A stretch of DNA of 64,000 nt from Nocardioides sp. Soil797 (GCA_001429555.1 LMSR01000001.1:304687-368686); one strand, 5' to 3'; shown: positions 35,949 through 44,545, counted from the stretch's first letter. Notes: generated from the letters alone by a model not told the origin. Numbers and translations: made by a program.

Positions 35949-37181
35949 ATGGAGACCAAGTCTCGTCGGACCCGCCGCGGCGTCGCACTGATCGGTGCCG
36001 CGCTTGCCGCCAGCCTCGTCGCGACAGGCTGCTCCGGAGCTTCGAGCAACTCCGGAGATGACAGTGACGACACGATCAGGGTCGCGCTCATCCCGCCCAC
36101 AACGGGGGCCCTCGCGCAGTTCGGAACCGACACCGTCGCCGCCTGGAAGTTCGCCGCCAAGGAGCTGAACGATGCCGGTGGCGTGGACGGCCGGAAGATG
36201 GAGATCAAGGTCTACGAGACCGATGGCACGGTGTCGAAGACTCTGTCCGAGGCCAGGCGTGCGGCCACCAAGGACGGCGCCGACTTCATCGGAGCGGTCA
36301 TGACCGGCCCCGAGAACCAGGCGCTCGCCTCTCAGCTGGAGGCTCTCGACGTGCTCAACTTCAATGCGACCGGCAACGATGACGAGCTGATCGGCGAGGC
36401 CTGCAACAAGTTTGCCTTCCGCTCCGTGACCTCGTCCTCCATGGACCTCCGGGCATTGGCCGGGCAGGTTTCCGAACTGCCCGAGAAGAAGTGGGCGATC
36501 ATGGCGGTCGACTACTCGATCGGGCACAGCGCCGCGAAGACGTTCAAGGGTGCCGTGGAGGACGCAGGGGGAGAGGTCGTCGACACGCAGTACGCGCCGC
36601 TCGGCACCACCGACTTCGGCACCTACATCTCCCAGCTGAAGGAGTCCGGCGCCGACGGACTGTTCGTCGTGGAGTACGGCGCAGACGCGGTCGCGTTCGT
36701 CCAGCAGGGTGATCAGTACAAGCTCTTCGACGACTTCGGCAACGTGGTGGGGATGAACATGGTCTCCGAGCCGCTCTTCGACGCCATCGGGAAGCAGACA
36801 GTGGGCTTCCTGGGCAACGTCAACTATGACGCGAGTGCCGACAACGAGGCGAACCGGGCGTTCGTCAAGGCCTGGACCAACGAGCACGGACAGGCGCCGT
36901 ACTACGTGCAGTCCAACACCTATCTCGCCGCGCAGATGTTGATCGAGGGAGTGCGCAAGGCCGGAACCGTGGAGCCGGCGAAGGTCCGTGAAGCCCTCTC
37001 GGGACTCGCGTTCGACTCGATCGTCGGTCCGGTCGAGGTGCGAGCCGGAGACCACCAGCTGTTGCAGCCGACGTACGTCGGGAAGGTGCGCGTCCAGGAC
37101 GGTGGCTTCGGCTGGGACATCCTGGCCACCGCCCCGGCATCCGAGACGTCACCCGAGGTGTCGCCTGACTGTTCCATGTGA
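35949..37181 (+). CDS. ABC transporter substrate-binding lipoprotein, copy 3
   Basis: 410 aa; N-terminus METKSRRTRRG then a hydrophobic segment and lipobox LVATGCSGAS near residue 25. Clearly the same family as copies 1 and 2 (IPPTTGALAQFGTD, GADAVAFVQQGDQY, GMNMVSEPLFD) but more diverged. It follows the amidase pair and has no permease genes of its own, so it probably docks to the LivHMGF encoded 3 kb upstream and widens solute range. Confidence 0.92.
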   Translation: METKSRRTRRGVALIGAALAASLVATGCSGASSNSGDDSDDTIRVALIPPTTGALAQFGTDTVAAWKFAAKELNDAGGVDGRKMEIKVYETDGTVSKTLSEARRAATKDGADFIGAVMTGPENQALASQLEALDVLNFNATGNDDELIGEACNKFAFRSVTSSSMDLRALAGQVSELPEKKWAIMAVDYSIGHSAAKTFKGAVEDAGGEVVDTQYAPLGTTDFGTYISQLKESGADGLFVVEYGADAVAFVQQGDQYKLFDDFGNVVGMNMVSEPLFDAIGKQTVGFLGNVNYDASADNEANRAFVKAWTNEHGQAPYYVQSNTYLAAQMLIEGVRKAGTVEPAKVREALSGLAFDSIVGPVEVRAGDHQLLQPTYVGKVRVQDGGFGWDILATAPASETSPEVSPDCSM

Positions 37182-37188
37182 GCCGGGG

Positions 37189-37223
37189 ATCTCCATCTCA
37201 GTCAGGCCGGACGAGATGGAGAT
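37189..37223 (+). terminator. hairpin after binding protein 3
   Basis: ATCTCCATCTC and GAGATGGAGAT form an 11-bp stem around a 13-base loop, starting eight bases after the stop codon. It separates the binding-protein gene from the racemase operon promoter. Confidence 0.65.
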
Positions 37224-37249
37224 GCCACCATGTCCCACGGGCGAGATAT

Positions 37250-37279
37250 TGGCCTGACCATTGACAGATGACCTAGGCT
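37250..37279 (+). promoter_or_regulatory. FadR-box-like operator TGGCCTGACCA and leaderless-type -10
   Basis: TGGCCTGACCA (37250-37260) differs from the perfect site by one base. TAGGCT (37274-37279) is a TANNNT -10 ending six bases before the ATG at 37286, the spacing typical of leaderless actinobacterial transcripts. The operator would cover the -35 region. Confidence 0.55.
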
Positions 37280-37285
37280 GGGTGC

Positions 37286-38518
37286 ATGACGAAACGATCG
37301 TTCACAGGGCCTCTTGCGGGCCTGAAGGTGGTCGAGATCGGCAGCATCGGGCCGGGTCCGTTCTGCGCGATGTTGCTGGCCGACCTCGGCGCCGAGGTGA
37401 TCCGGGTGGACCGCGCCAGCGGGTCCACGCTGGTAGGGCCGAACTCTGACTTCCGTACCGAGGTGATGCACCGCGGACGCCGCTCGATCGCGGTCGACCT
37501 CAAGAACCCCGAGGGCCGCGAGGTCGTCCTGGAACTGGTGCGGGATGCCGACGTCCTCATCGAGGGATTCCGCCCGGGCGTCACGGAGCGCCTCGGCATT
37601 GGGCCCGACGACTGCGCCGGGGTCAACGAGCGCCTCGTCTACGGCCGGATGACCGGCTACGGCCAGGACGGCCCGATGGCCCAAGCCGTCGGACACGACA
37701 TCAACTACATCGCCCAGAGCGGCGTGCTCGCCCTGCTCGGTCGTGCCGGGCAGCCGCCCACCCCGCCACTCAGCCTGGCCGGCGACTTCGGAGGCGGCGG
37801 GATGCTCCTTGCTCTCGGCGTCGTCTCCGCCGTCCTGGAGGCAAGGACCTCCGGCAAGGGCCAGATCGTCGACGCGGCCATGGTCGACGGCTCCGCCCTC
37901 CTCGGCGCTGCCTTCCACGGCTTCGTCAGCGGCGGCACCTGGTCGACCACGCGGGGCACCAACATCGTCGACTCGGGCGCGCCCTTCTACGACGTCTACG
38001 AGACCTCGGACGGCAAGTGGCTCGCGGTCGGCGGCATGGAGCCGCACTTCTACACCGAGCTGCTGGAGATCCTCGAGATCGATCCCGAAAGCCTGCCGGA
38101 CCAGCACGACCAGTCCCGTTGGCCGGAGATGAAGAAGATCTTCGCCGACGCCGTGGGTGCCCGCCCGCGCGACGAGTGGGTGGAGCGCGCGAACGGCCGC
38201 GGCTGCATCTCGGCGATGCTCGAGGTCGAGGAGTCCTGGCAGCATCCCCACAACGTCGCCCGGGGGACCTTCGTCGAGGTCGCCGGGATCACCCAGCCCT
38301 CACCGCAGCCGAAGTTCAGCCGCACCCCGGCCGAGGTGGACTGTCCTCCACCTGCCCCCGGGGAACACACCCTCGAGGCACTTGGTGCCTGGGGCGTCCC
38401 CACCGAACGCATCAACCAATGGGCGGCATCTGGCGCGATCGTCCAGACCGAGCTCACCGCCACCGACAGTTCCCGCGCCAGCAGTTCCGGCACCGAGAAG
38501 GAAGGCCTCACCCGATGA
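37286..38518 (+). CDS. CaiB/BaiF family protein, alpha-methylacyl-CoA racemase-like
   Basis: 410 aa family III CoA-transferase fold. GPLAGLKVVEIGSIGPGPF opens the domain; the residues used by racemases are in place (His in GHDINYIAQSG near 130, Asp in LAGDFGGGG near 160, Glu in GGMEPHFY near 245). Racemase would convert (R)- to (S)-2-methylacyl-CoA so that dehydrogenases can act, fitting a methyl-branched substrate; CoA transfer is the alternative. The stop overlaps the next crotonase (ATGA). No Shine-Dalgarno is evident and the promoter suggests a leaderless start. Confidence 0.9.
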   Translation: MTKRSFTGPLAGLKVVEIGSIGPGPFCAMLLADLGAEVIRVDRASGSTLVGPNSDFRTEVMHRGRRSIAVDLKNPEGREVVLELVRDADVLIEGFRPGVTERLGIGPDDCAGVNERLVYGRMTGYGQDGPMAQAVGHDINYIAQSGVLALLGRAGQPPTPPLSLAGDFGGGGMLLALGVVSAVLEARTSGKGQIVDAAMVDGSALLGAAFHGFVSGGTWSTTRGTNIVDSGAPFYDVYETSDGKWLAVGGMEPHFYTELLEILEIDPESLPDQHDQSRWPEMKKIFADAVGARPRDEWVERANGRGCISAMLEVEESWQHPHNVARGTFVEVAGITQPSPQPKFSRTPAEVDCPPPAPGEHTLEALGAWGVPTERINQWAASGAIVQTELTATDSSRASSSGTEKEGLTR

Positions 38519-39327
38519 AGAGCCTCGAGAGGTCCTACGAGACCCTGCACCTGGAGGAGGTCAGCCCCGGCGTCGTCGTCGCCACGCTTGACCGACCCGA
38601 CCGCTACAACGCGATGACCAACCAGATGTTCGCCGAGATCGAGCGGATGTCTCTGGACCTCAACGACGAGGACGATCTCCGTGTCCTGGTGATGACTGGG
38701 GCAGGCAAGGCGTTCTGTGCCGGCTACGACCTGGCCGACGCAGAGGAGCTGTCGAGCCTGGGTGCGATCGGCATGCTCAACCAGCAGGAACGCGCAGCCC
38801 GGGCCCTGGTCGCCGTACGCTCCCTGCGAGTGCCGGTCATCGCGGCCGTCAACGGCGCCGCCGCCGGCGGCGGCCTCGCCCTGGCGCTCCAGGCCGACAT
38901 CCGCCTGGCCTCGCCCGAGGCGAAGTTCAACGCCGCGTTCGTGCGCATCGGCCTCTCCGCCGGTGACCTCGGCACCTCGTGGCTGCTCACCCGACTCGTC
39001 GGACCCGCAGTGACCAGCGACATCGCCTTCACTGGCCGCATGGTCAAGGCCGACGAGGCCGAGAAGATTGGGCTGGTCAACTCGATCAGCAAGGACGGCG
39101 CACTGATGGACGACGCTCTCGCCCTGGCCGCGCAGATTGTTGCGAACAGCCCTGGCGGCGTCCAGCTCTCGAAGCGCGCACTGCACGCCAACATGGAGGT
39201 CGGCTCCTACGCGGCTGGTCTCGAGCTTGAGAATCGCGGACAGGCGTTGCTGACCCGTACTCCGGACATGCCCGAGGCCCTCGCGGCCTTCAAGGAAAAG
39301 CGCCAGCCCGTCTTCACGGGGGAGTGA
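38515..39327 (+). CDS. crotonase-family protein (enoyl-CoA hydratase/isomerase), tandem copy 1
   Basis: 270 aa with oxyanion-hole motif FCAGYDLADAEE near residue 68 and GAAAGGGLALALQADIRLA near 118. Neither classical hydratase glutamate is kept: GGGLALA replaces the GGxxE position, and the second is replaced in VRIGLSAGDLGTSW, which offers an Asp instead. That pattern points to isomerase or another crotonase reaction. Translationally coupled to the racemase gene. Ends FTGE, like its neighbour. Confidence 0.85.
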   Translation: MKSLERSYETLHLEEVSPGVVVATLDRPDRYNAMTNQMFAEIERMSLDLNDEDDLRVLVMTGAGKAFCAGYDLADAEELSSLGAIGMLNQQERAARALVAVRSLRVPVIAAVNGAAAGGGLALALQADIRLASPEAKFNAAFVRIGLSAGDLGTSWLLTRLVGPAVTSDIAFTGRMVKADEAEKIGLVNSISKDGALMDDALALAAQIVANSPGGVQLSKRALHANMEVGSYAAGLELENRGQALLTRTPDMPEALAAFKEKRQPVFTGE

Positions 39328-39332
39328 GTGAG

Positions 39333-40175
39333 ATGACAGTGACCGACCCCCAGCAGACGACCGTGACCGTCGACTTCCCGCCCCTTCAGGAACTGACCTT
39401 CGAGGTCATCGAGGGCGACATCGGCGTGCTCCGGATCAACCGTCCCGACCGAATGAACAGCCAGACGATCCGGATGTTCAGCGAGTACGGCGAGGCCGCG
39501 TTCGCGTTGCGTGACGCGCCCCTTCGGGCCTTGATCCTGACCGCATCCGGAGACCGAGCGTTCTGCGCCGGCTTCGACCTCGACGAGATCCACAGGATCA
39601 CCGAGATGGGCGTACGCGAGTTCCTCAAGTTCCAGGAGACCGCCACCGGCGGCATCCAGGGCATCCGCTTCCTCCCGTTCCCGGTGATCGCCGCGATCCA
39701 CGGGCCGGCGACCGGCGGTGGCATGGCCCTCGCCCTGGCCGCAGACATCCGGCTCGCGGCTCCGACCGCCAAGTTCAGCGCTGCCTTCGTCAAGGTCGGA
39801 CTGTCGATGGGCGAGCTCGGTACGTCGTACAACCTCAGCCGCCTGATCGGGCCGGCGAAGGCCGCCGAGATCGGCTACACCGCGCGCATCGTGAAAGCCG
39901 ACGAGGCGGAGCAGATCGGCCTGGTCAACCGGGTCGTGCCCTCCGAGGACCTCTTCGACGAGGCGGTGAAGATGGCTCGGCAGATCGCTTCGAACTCGCC
40001 GGGTGGCGTGCGGATGTCGAAGCGAGCCATCCAGCGCAACCAGGAGATCACGTCCTACGCTGCGGCGATCGAGCTGGAGAACCGCGGCCAGGCGCTGATG
40101 TCGCGCACCGCCGACATGCCCGAGGCGCTGGCCGCATTCAAGGAGAAGCGGGAGCCCCGCTTCACGGGGGAGTGA
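39333..40175 (+). CDS. crotonase-family protein, tandem copy 2
   Basis: 280 aa from ATG 39333, chosen because GGGGGAG lies eight bases upstream; GTG 39324 overlapping the previous stop is possible but too close to that site. Paralogue of copy 1: FCAGFDLDEI, GGGMALALAADIRLA, VGLSMGELGTSYNLSRL, and the same C-terminus EKREPRFTGE. Here GELGTS supplies a Glu where copy 1 has Asp. Classical hydratase Glu at GGGMA is missing. The two may act as a heteromer or on successive intermediates. Confidence 0.85.
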   Translation: MTVTDPQQTTVTVDFPPLQELTFEVIEGDIGVLRINRPDRMNSQTIRMFSEYGEAAFALRDAPLRALILTASGDRAFCAGFDLDEIHRITEMGVREFLKFQETATGGIQGIRFLPFPVIAAIHGPATGGGMALALAADIRLAAPTAKFSAAFVKVGLSMGELGTSYNLSRLIGPAKAAEIGYTARIVKADEAEQIGLVNRVVPSEDLFDEAVKMARQIASNSPGGVRMSKRAIQRNQEITSYAAAIELENRGQALMSRTADMPEALAAFKEKREPRFTGE

Positions 40176-40182
40176 CCACGCG

Positions 40183-41235
40183 ATGAGTGACTGGGACTGG
40201 TCGACCGAGGAACGTGGGCGCCTGGCTGCCTTCCTCGAAGCCCGCGGGCTGACGTCGGGGGAGGTGACGACGCGACGCATCGGTGACGGTCACTCCAACC
40301 TGACCTACCTGGTTTCCGACGCCGAGGGTCGGCAGCTCGTCGTACGCCGCCCGCCGCCGCCGCCGACCCCGCCGGGGGCGCACGACATGCTCCGTGAGGC
40401 GCGGCTGATCAGTGCCTTGGCCGACACCCCCGTGCCCGTCGCCGACGTGCTCGCCACGGCCGAGGCCGACGAGGTCATCGACGTGCACTTCTATGCGATG
40501 AGCTTCGCCGCCGGCCCGGTGGTCACCACCGTGACCCCCGCGCCCCTCGACACCGTCGTCGTACGACGCCGCATCGGCGAGACGCTGATCGACACCCTGG
40601 CCGACCTGCATGCCGTCGACTGGCAAGCCGCGGGCCTCGGCGACATCGGCAAGCCGGAGGGCTTCAATGCCCGACACCTCAAGCGGATGGCGCACCTGGT
40701 CTCCGACGACAACGGCAAGCCGCCACCGCACTTCGCCGAGATCGACGCCTGGCTGCAGGCGAACGTGCCCCCGGAGTCGGGCGCCGCGATCGTGCACAAC
40801 GACTTCCGCATCGGCAACGTCGTGCTCGATGCCGACCGACCCGGCGAGATCAAGGCCGTGCTCGACTGGGAGCTGGCCACCATCGGTGACCCGCTTTTCG
40901 ACCTGGGCTACTTCCTCAGCAGCGTGCCCGACCCGGACGAACCGCTGACGCCGACCGAGGAGCTCGGCACGGCCATGCTCGAGGACGGCTACCCCACGCG
41001 CAAGCAGCTCGCCGACCGGTACGCCGAGCGCACCGGGGCCGACCTCGGCGCGCTCGACTGGTACACAGCGCTCGCGCTGTGGAAGCTCGCGGTGCTCTAC
41101 GAATACGGCCGCCGACGGGCCGTGCGCGGCGTCGGCGACCTCTACTACGCCGACCAGGCACTGGTGCAGTCGTTCCTCGACGCCGCCCACCACACTGCCG
41201 GACTTCCCCCTGCCCCTGCACCACCGGAGGACTGA
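40183..41235 (+). CDS. APH-fold kinase, LvaA/ACAD10-like
   Basis: 350 aa. GDGHSNLTYLV nucleotide-binding start, LVVRRPPPPP-containing lysine strand, Brenner motif HNDFRIGN near residue 205, and metal site VLDWELATIGDPLFDLGY. This subgroup is the one that includes LvaA and the kinase domain of ACAD10/11, which phosphorylate 4-hydroxyacyl-CoA so that an acyl-CoA dehydrogenase can eliminate phosphate. Context among crotonases and a racemase supports a CoA-ester substrate. A lipocalin-like gene follows one base after the stop. Confidence 0.88.
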   Translation: MSDWDWSTEERGRLAAFLEARGLTSGEVTTRRIGDGHSNLTYLVSDAEGRQLVVRRPPPPPTPPGAHDMLREARLISALADTPVPVADVLATAEADEVIDVHFYAMSFAAGPVVTTVTPAPLDTVVVRRRIGETLIDTLADLHAVDWQAAGLGDIGKPEGFNARHLKRMAHLVSDDNGKPPPHFAEIDAWLQANVPPESGAAIVHNDFRIGNVVLDADRPGEIKAVLDWELATIGDPLFDLGYFLSSVPDPDEPLTPTEELGTAMLEDGYPTRKQLADRYAERTGADLGALDWYTALALWKLAVLYEYGRRRAVRGVGDLYYADQALVQSFLDAAHHTAGLPPAPAPPED

Positions 41236-41236
41236 G

Positions 41237-42265
41237 ATGACCAACCGATCCAACGAACCGTTCCACGACCCGATCGTCACACCCGACGAGCTCGACGGGC
41301 TGCCCGAGAAGTTCTTCGACCGCTTCGTCTTCAACTTCCACCCCGTCGACGGCTCCCGGCCGTCGGTGATCATCGGCCTGGGCCTGCACCCGCTGCGCGA
41401 CACCGTCGACGGCTTCGCCCAGCTGAGCACGCCGACCGAGCAACGCAACGCCCGCTACTCCACCGAGCTCTCCGCCACCTCGTGGGACACCTGCGGCCCG
41501 TTCACCTATGAGGTGGTGGAGCCGAACAAGACCTGGCGCCTTCAGTTGGGTGAGAACCCGACCGGGATGACCTTCGACCTGACCTGGCAGGCGCGTACGC
41601 CGGCCTGGTGGGGCGACATCGACGTCACCAACCCCAAGGGTGAGACCACCTCCTTCGCGCACCTCTTCCAGTCCGGTTTCGCGGACGGCACGATCACCAT
41701 CGACGGCGAGGAACAGCGCGTCGAGCAGTGGTACAGCCAGCGCGACCGGTCGCGCGGTGTCCGCACGATGCAGGGCGGGCAGGGGCTGCACATCTGGTAC
41801 CAGGCGCAGTTCCCGGACCGCTCTGTCGGCTTCCTGCTCGTCGAGGGTCGCGACGGGTCGCGGCTGCTACTCGAGGGTGCCGTGATGCACACCGACGGTC
41901 GTCTCGACGAGATCACCGACGTCAAGCACGACCTCGTCTTCGACGACCAGCTCGATCTCCAGTCTGGCCTCGTGCAGGTCACCACCGCATCCGGCGAGGT
42001 GCTGCCGATCCAGACCGACGCCTCTGGCGGCGGTGGGCTGATGGCCGGCGCCGGGTACGGCGGCCACCACGGCGCCGCACTCGGCATCGATCACGTCGAG
42101 GGGGAGATCTGGCCGCTCGACGGTTCCGTCACCCAGCGCACCGTCGACTCGTCACTGACCGACAAACTGGTCAGCTTCACGCACGAGGGGGTGGCCGGCT
42201 CCGGGATCTTCGAGTTCGCGTTGACCCGTTCGTCGTCGTACTCCTACGTGCCGACCCTGGAATGA
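41237..42265 (+). CDS. lipocalin-like protein of unknown function, second copy
   Basis: 342 aa, soluble, beta-rich. Motif WYSQRDRSRGVRTM near residue 165 corresponds to GFRDRSWGSR of the 23823 protein; the family resembles CrtC/AttH lipocalin-like proteins. Directly follows an APH-type kinase as its paralogue does, so kinase plus lipocalin-like protein is a repeated pair. Function unknown. Confidence 0.6.
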   Translation: MTNRSNEPFHDPIVTPDELDGLPEKFFDRFVFNFHPVDGSRPSVIIGLGLHPLRDTVDGFAQLSTPTEQRNARYSTELSATSWDTCGPFTYEVVEPNKTWRLQLGENPTGMTFDLTWQARTPAWWGDIDVTNPKGETTSFAHLFQSGFADGTITIDGEEQRVEQWYSQRDRSRGVRTMQGGQGLHIWYQAQFPDRSVGFLLVEGRDGSRLLLEGAVMHTDGRLDEITDVKHDLVFDDQLDLQSGLVQVTTASGEVLPIQTDASGGGGLMAGAGYGGHHGAALGIDHVEGEIWPLDGSVTQRTVDSSLTDKLVSFTHEGVAGSGIFEFALTRSSSYSYVPTLE

Positions 42266-42306
42266 ACGTCAGTGGTGGCCTCGGCTGATCCCTGCGCGGG
42301 TTCCGG

Positions 42307-42437
42307 GTCACAAGCCGGCACCTGCGAGCTTGTGACCACGGTCCGGCCTGTTCGGGCGTCACAAGTCCGCACGTGCGAAGTTGTGACCCTGGCCGACCGG
42401 ATCCGTGGCCACGAGTTGGCACCTGCGAGCGAGTGAC
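42307..42437. repeat. 51-bp-period palindromic array F (3 copies)
   Basis: Units at 42307-42336, 42358-42387 and 42408-42437 (periods 51 and 50). The middle unit is close to the ideal form, with left arm GTCACAA, core GCACGTGC and right arm TTGTGAC. The array ends 21 bp before the epoxide hydrolase start, so it lies in its leader or promoter. Confidence 0.8.
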
Positions 42438-42458
42438 CACAACGGTTGGAGAAATCTC

Positions 42459-43577
42459 ATGGCTGAGCCACGACCCTTCGTCCCCGAGGTCGACCCGAAG
42501 CAGGTCGTCGACCTGCGATCCCGGCTGAGCCGGACCCGGTGGCCCGAGGCGGCCACCGAGCCCGACTGGGCACAGGGCCCGCCGCTGGAGGAGATGCAAC
42601 GGCTGGTCGCCCACTGGCAGGACGGCTTCGACTGGGAGCGGTACGCCGCGCGTATCGCCTCGGTGCCTCAGGTACTGGTGGAGATCGACGGCCTCGAAAT
42701 CCACGCCATCCATGTGCGGTCCACCAACTCCGACGCTGTGCCGCTGGTGCTCACCCACGGCTGGCCCAGCACCTGCTTCGAGTTCCTCGACGTCATCGAG
42801 CTGTTGACCGAGCCCGACGAGGGCCAGGCCTTCCATGTGGTCTGCCCGTCCCTGCCCGGCTATGGCTGGAGCGCGAAGCCGAGCGCGCAGGGCTGGGGCG
42901 TCGAGCACACCGCGGATGCCTGGGTGGAGTTGATGGAGGCGCTGGGCTACTCCCGTTTCATCGCCCAGGGCGGCGACTGGGGTGCGATGGTGACCACCGA
43001 GCTCGGCGTACGCCACCCCGACCACCTGCTCGGAATACACCTGACGATGCCGATGGCGGCACGCGAAGAGGGTGATGAGGACGGCGCGTCAGAGCTGCAA
43101 CTGGCCGGCCTCGAGCGTCAGGGGCGGTTCCGCAAGCACGGCCACGGTTACAACCTGTTGCAACGCACGCGTCCACAGACGATCGGCTACTCGCTGGTCG
43201 ACTCTCCGGCGGGGCAGTGCGCCTGGATCGTGGAGAAGCTGCGCGACTGGTCGGGCGTCGACCAAGACGGACGCTGCCTCCTCGACGACGACGCGATGCT
43301 CGAAGTGGTCTCGACCTACTGGCTGACCAGCACCGCGGCGTCCTCGGCCCGGCTGTATCGGGAGGCGGTAGGACTCGACCGGGCGACGTACGTCGACGTG
43401 CCGACGGGCGTCACCATCTTCCCGTACGAGATCATCCGACCGCCCCGCAAGGCCGTGGCCAGGCGCTATCGGGGGTTGACCTACTGGAGCGAGCAGGATC
43501 GTGGCGGCCACTTCGCGGCCGCGGAGGTCCCGGATGTCTTCGCCCGGGAGCTCCGCGCCTTCGCCGCCTCGCTCTGA
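42459..43577 (+). CDS. epoxide hydrolase (alpha/beta hydrolase with EHN domain)
   Basis: 372 aa. The N-terminal EHN domain (LRSRLSRTRWPEA, then DWERYAARI) precedes an alpha/beta hydrolase core with oxyanion motif THGWPSTCFEF near residue 105, nucleophile Asp in QGGDWGAM near 172, and catalytic His in DRGGHFAAAEVP near 352. Opens epoxides to diols by a covalent ester mechanism. Start ATG 42459 with GGAGAA upstream. It could remove epoxides made by the P450, or take part in catabolism of a cyclic terpene-like compound. Confidence 0.92.
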   Translation: MAEPRPFVPEVDPKQVVDLRSRLSRTRWPEAATEPDWAQGPPLEEMQRLVAHWQDGFDWERYAARIASVPQVLVEIDGLEIHAIHVRSTNSDAVPLVLTHGWPSTCFEFLDVIELLTEPDEGQAFHVVCPSLPGYGWSAKPSAQGWGVEHTADAWVELMEALGYSRFIAQGGDWGAMVTTELGVRHPDHLLGIHLTMPMAAREEGDEDGASELQLAGLERQGRFRKHGHGYNLLQRTRPQTIGYSLVDSPAGQCAWIVEKLRDWSGVDQDGRCLLDDDAMLEVVSTYWLTSTAASSARLYREAVGLDRATYVDVPTGVTIFPYEIIRPPRKAVARRYRGLTYWSEQDRGGHFAAAEVPDVFARELRAFAASL

Positions 43578-43583
43578 GCCCAA

Positions 43584-43600
43584 GCTCGTTCGAGACGAGC
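43584..43600. terminator. bidirectional hairpin between convergent genes
   Basis: GCTCGT-TCGAG-ACGAGC: 6-bp stem with five-base loop in the 36-bp gap between the epoxide hydrolase and the minus-strand hydrolase. Confidence 0.5.
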
Positions 43601-43613
43601 GCCGGGACAGCCG

Positions 43614-44480
43614 TCAGCCGGCGGTGTGTTGGTCGAGCCAGGCGACGACCTCAGCGGTGATCTCGTCCCGGTTGGTCTCGTTGAAGATCTCGTGGCGGGC
43701 CTCGGGATAGACCTTGACCGTGAGGTCTTCGATACCGGCCTCGGCGTAACGCTGGCCGAGGAGCTGGACCAGGTCGCCGCCGCCGGCCAGAGGATCGGAG
43801 TCGCCCGACACGACGAGCAGGGGCAGGTCCTTGCGGATCCCGGCCAGGGCGGTCGGGTCGGCCAACCGGGCAGCGCCTGCGAACAGCTGCGGGACGGCGT
43901 CGTCGGGCAGGTCGAACCCACACATCGGGTCCGCAGCATAGGCGTCCACCTCGGCCTCGTCACGGGAGAGCCACTCATATCCGGTGCGTTGCTCGAAGCC
44001 GGCGTTGAACGCCTCGAGACCGACAGGTCCCTCGCTCTGGGCCAGTCCTGCGGCGAGCACATCGAGTGCGGTCGACCCGGACAGCACCACGCCGGCGTAC
44101 TGCCCGGAGTGGTCGAGGATCACCTCCTGAGCGGCGAAGGAGCCCATCGAGTGGGCCACCAGGAAGAGGGGGAGGTCTGGGAGGTCGGACCGGATCTTCG
44201 CGCCGAAGGCAGCCACGTCGGCGACCAGCGCGGGGTAGTCGAACGTGCCCCATTCGCTGCTGGAGGTGACCGACTTCCCATGGCCCCGGTGGTCGTTGGC
44301 ACGGACCTCGTACCCCGCGGTCGTGAGGGCCTGCGCCAACCGGTCGTAGCGGGCGCCGTGCTCCGCGATGCCGTGCGCGATCTGGATGACTCCGCGCGGC
44401 TTGGTGCCGTCGGCGTCCCAGGCGTACGTCGCGATCTGGGTGCCGTCGGAGGGAGAGGCAAAGCTGGACTGCGTGGGCAC
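43614..44480 (-). CDS. alpha/beta hydrolase, monoacylglycerol-lipase-like
   Basis: 288 aa serine hydrolase. HGIAEHGARYDRLA near residue 35 and NDHRGHGKS are the lysophospholipase/MGL motifs; nucleophile serine in VAHSMGSFA near 110, acid in VSGDSDPLAGG near 227, and histidine in EARHEIFNE near 258. Likely ester or monoglyceride hydrolysis. Start GTG 44480 with GAGGAGG five bases upstream. Divergent from the SDR at 44627. Confidence 0.9.
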   Translation of the reverse strand: MPTQSSFASPSDGTQIATYAWDADGTKPRGVIQIAHGIAEHGARYDRLAQALTTAGYEVRANDHRGHGKSVTSSSEWGTFDYPALVADVAAFGAKIRSDLPDLPLFLVAHSMGSFAAQEVILDHSGQYAGVVLSGSTALDVLAAGLAQSEGPVGLEAFNAGFEQRTGYEWLSRDEAEVDAYAADPMCGFDLPDDAVPQLFAGAARLADPTALAGIRKDLPLLVVSGDSDPLAGGGDLVQLLGQRYAEAGIEDLTVKVYPEARHEIFNETNRDEITAEVVAWLDQHTAG

Positions 44481-44545
44481 GGGGCCTCCTCGTTTCGGGT
44501 GTGCTGACAGAGTGCCACCTCGCTCTTCGTCCCGTCACGGAAAGC

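Noticed and set aside
37261..37266. Perfect TTGACA before the racemase gene as a -35 box
   Set aside because: A -10 at 16-18 bp would fall at or inside the start codon; TAGGCT only seven bases later fits a different arrangement.
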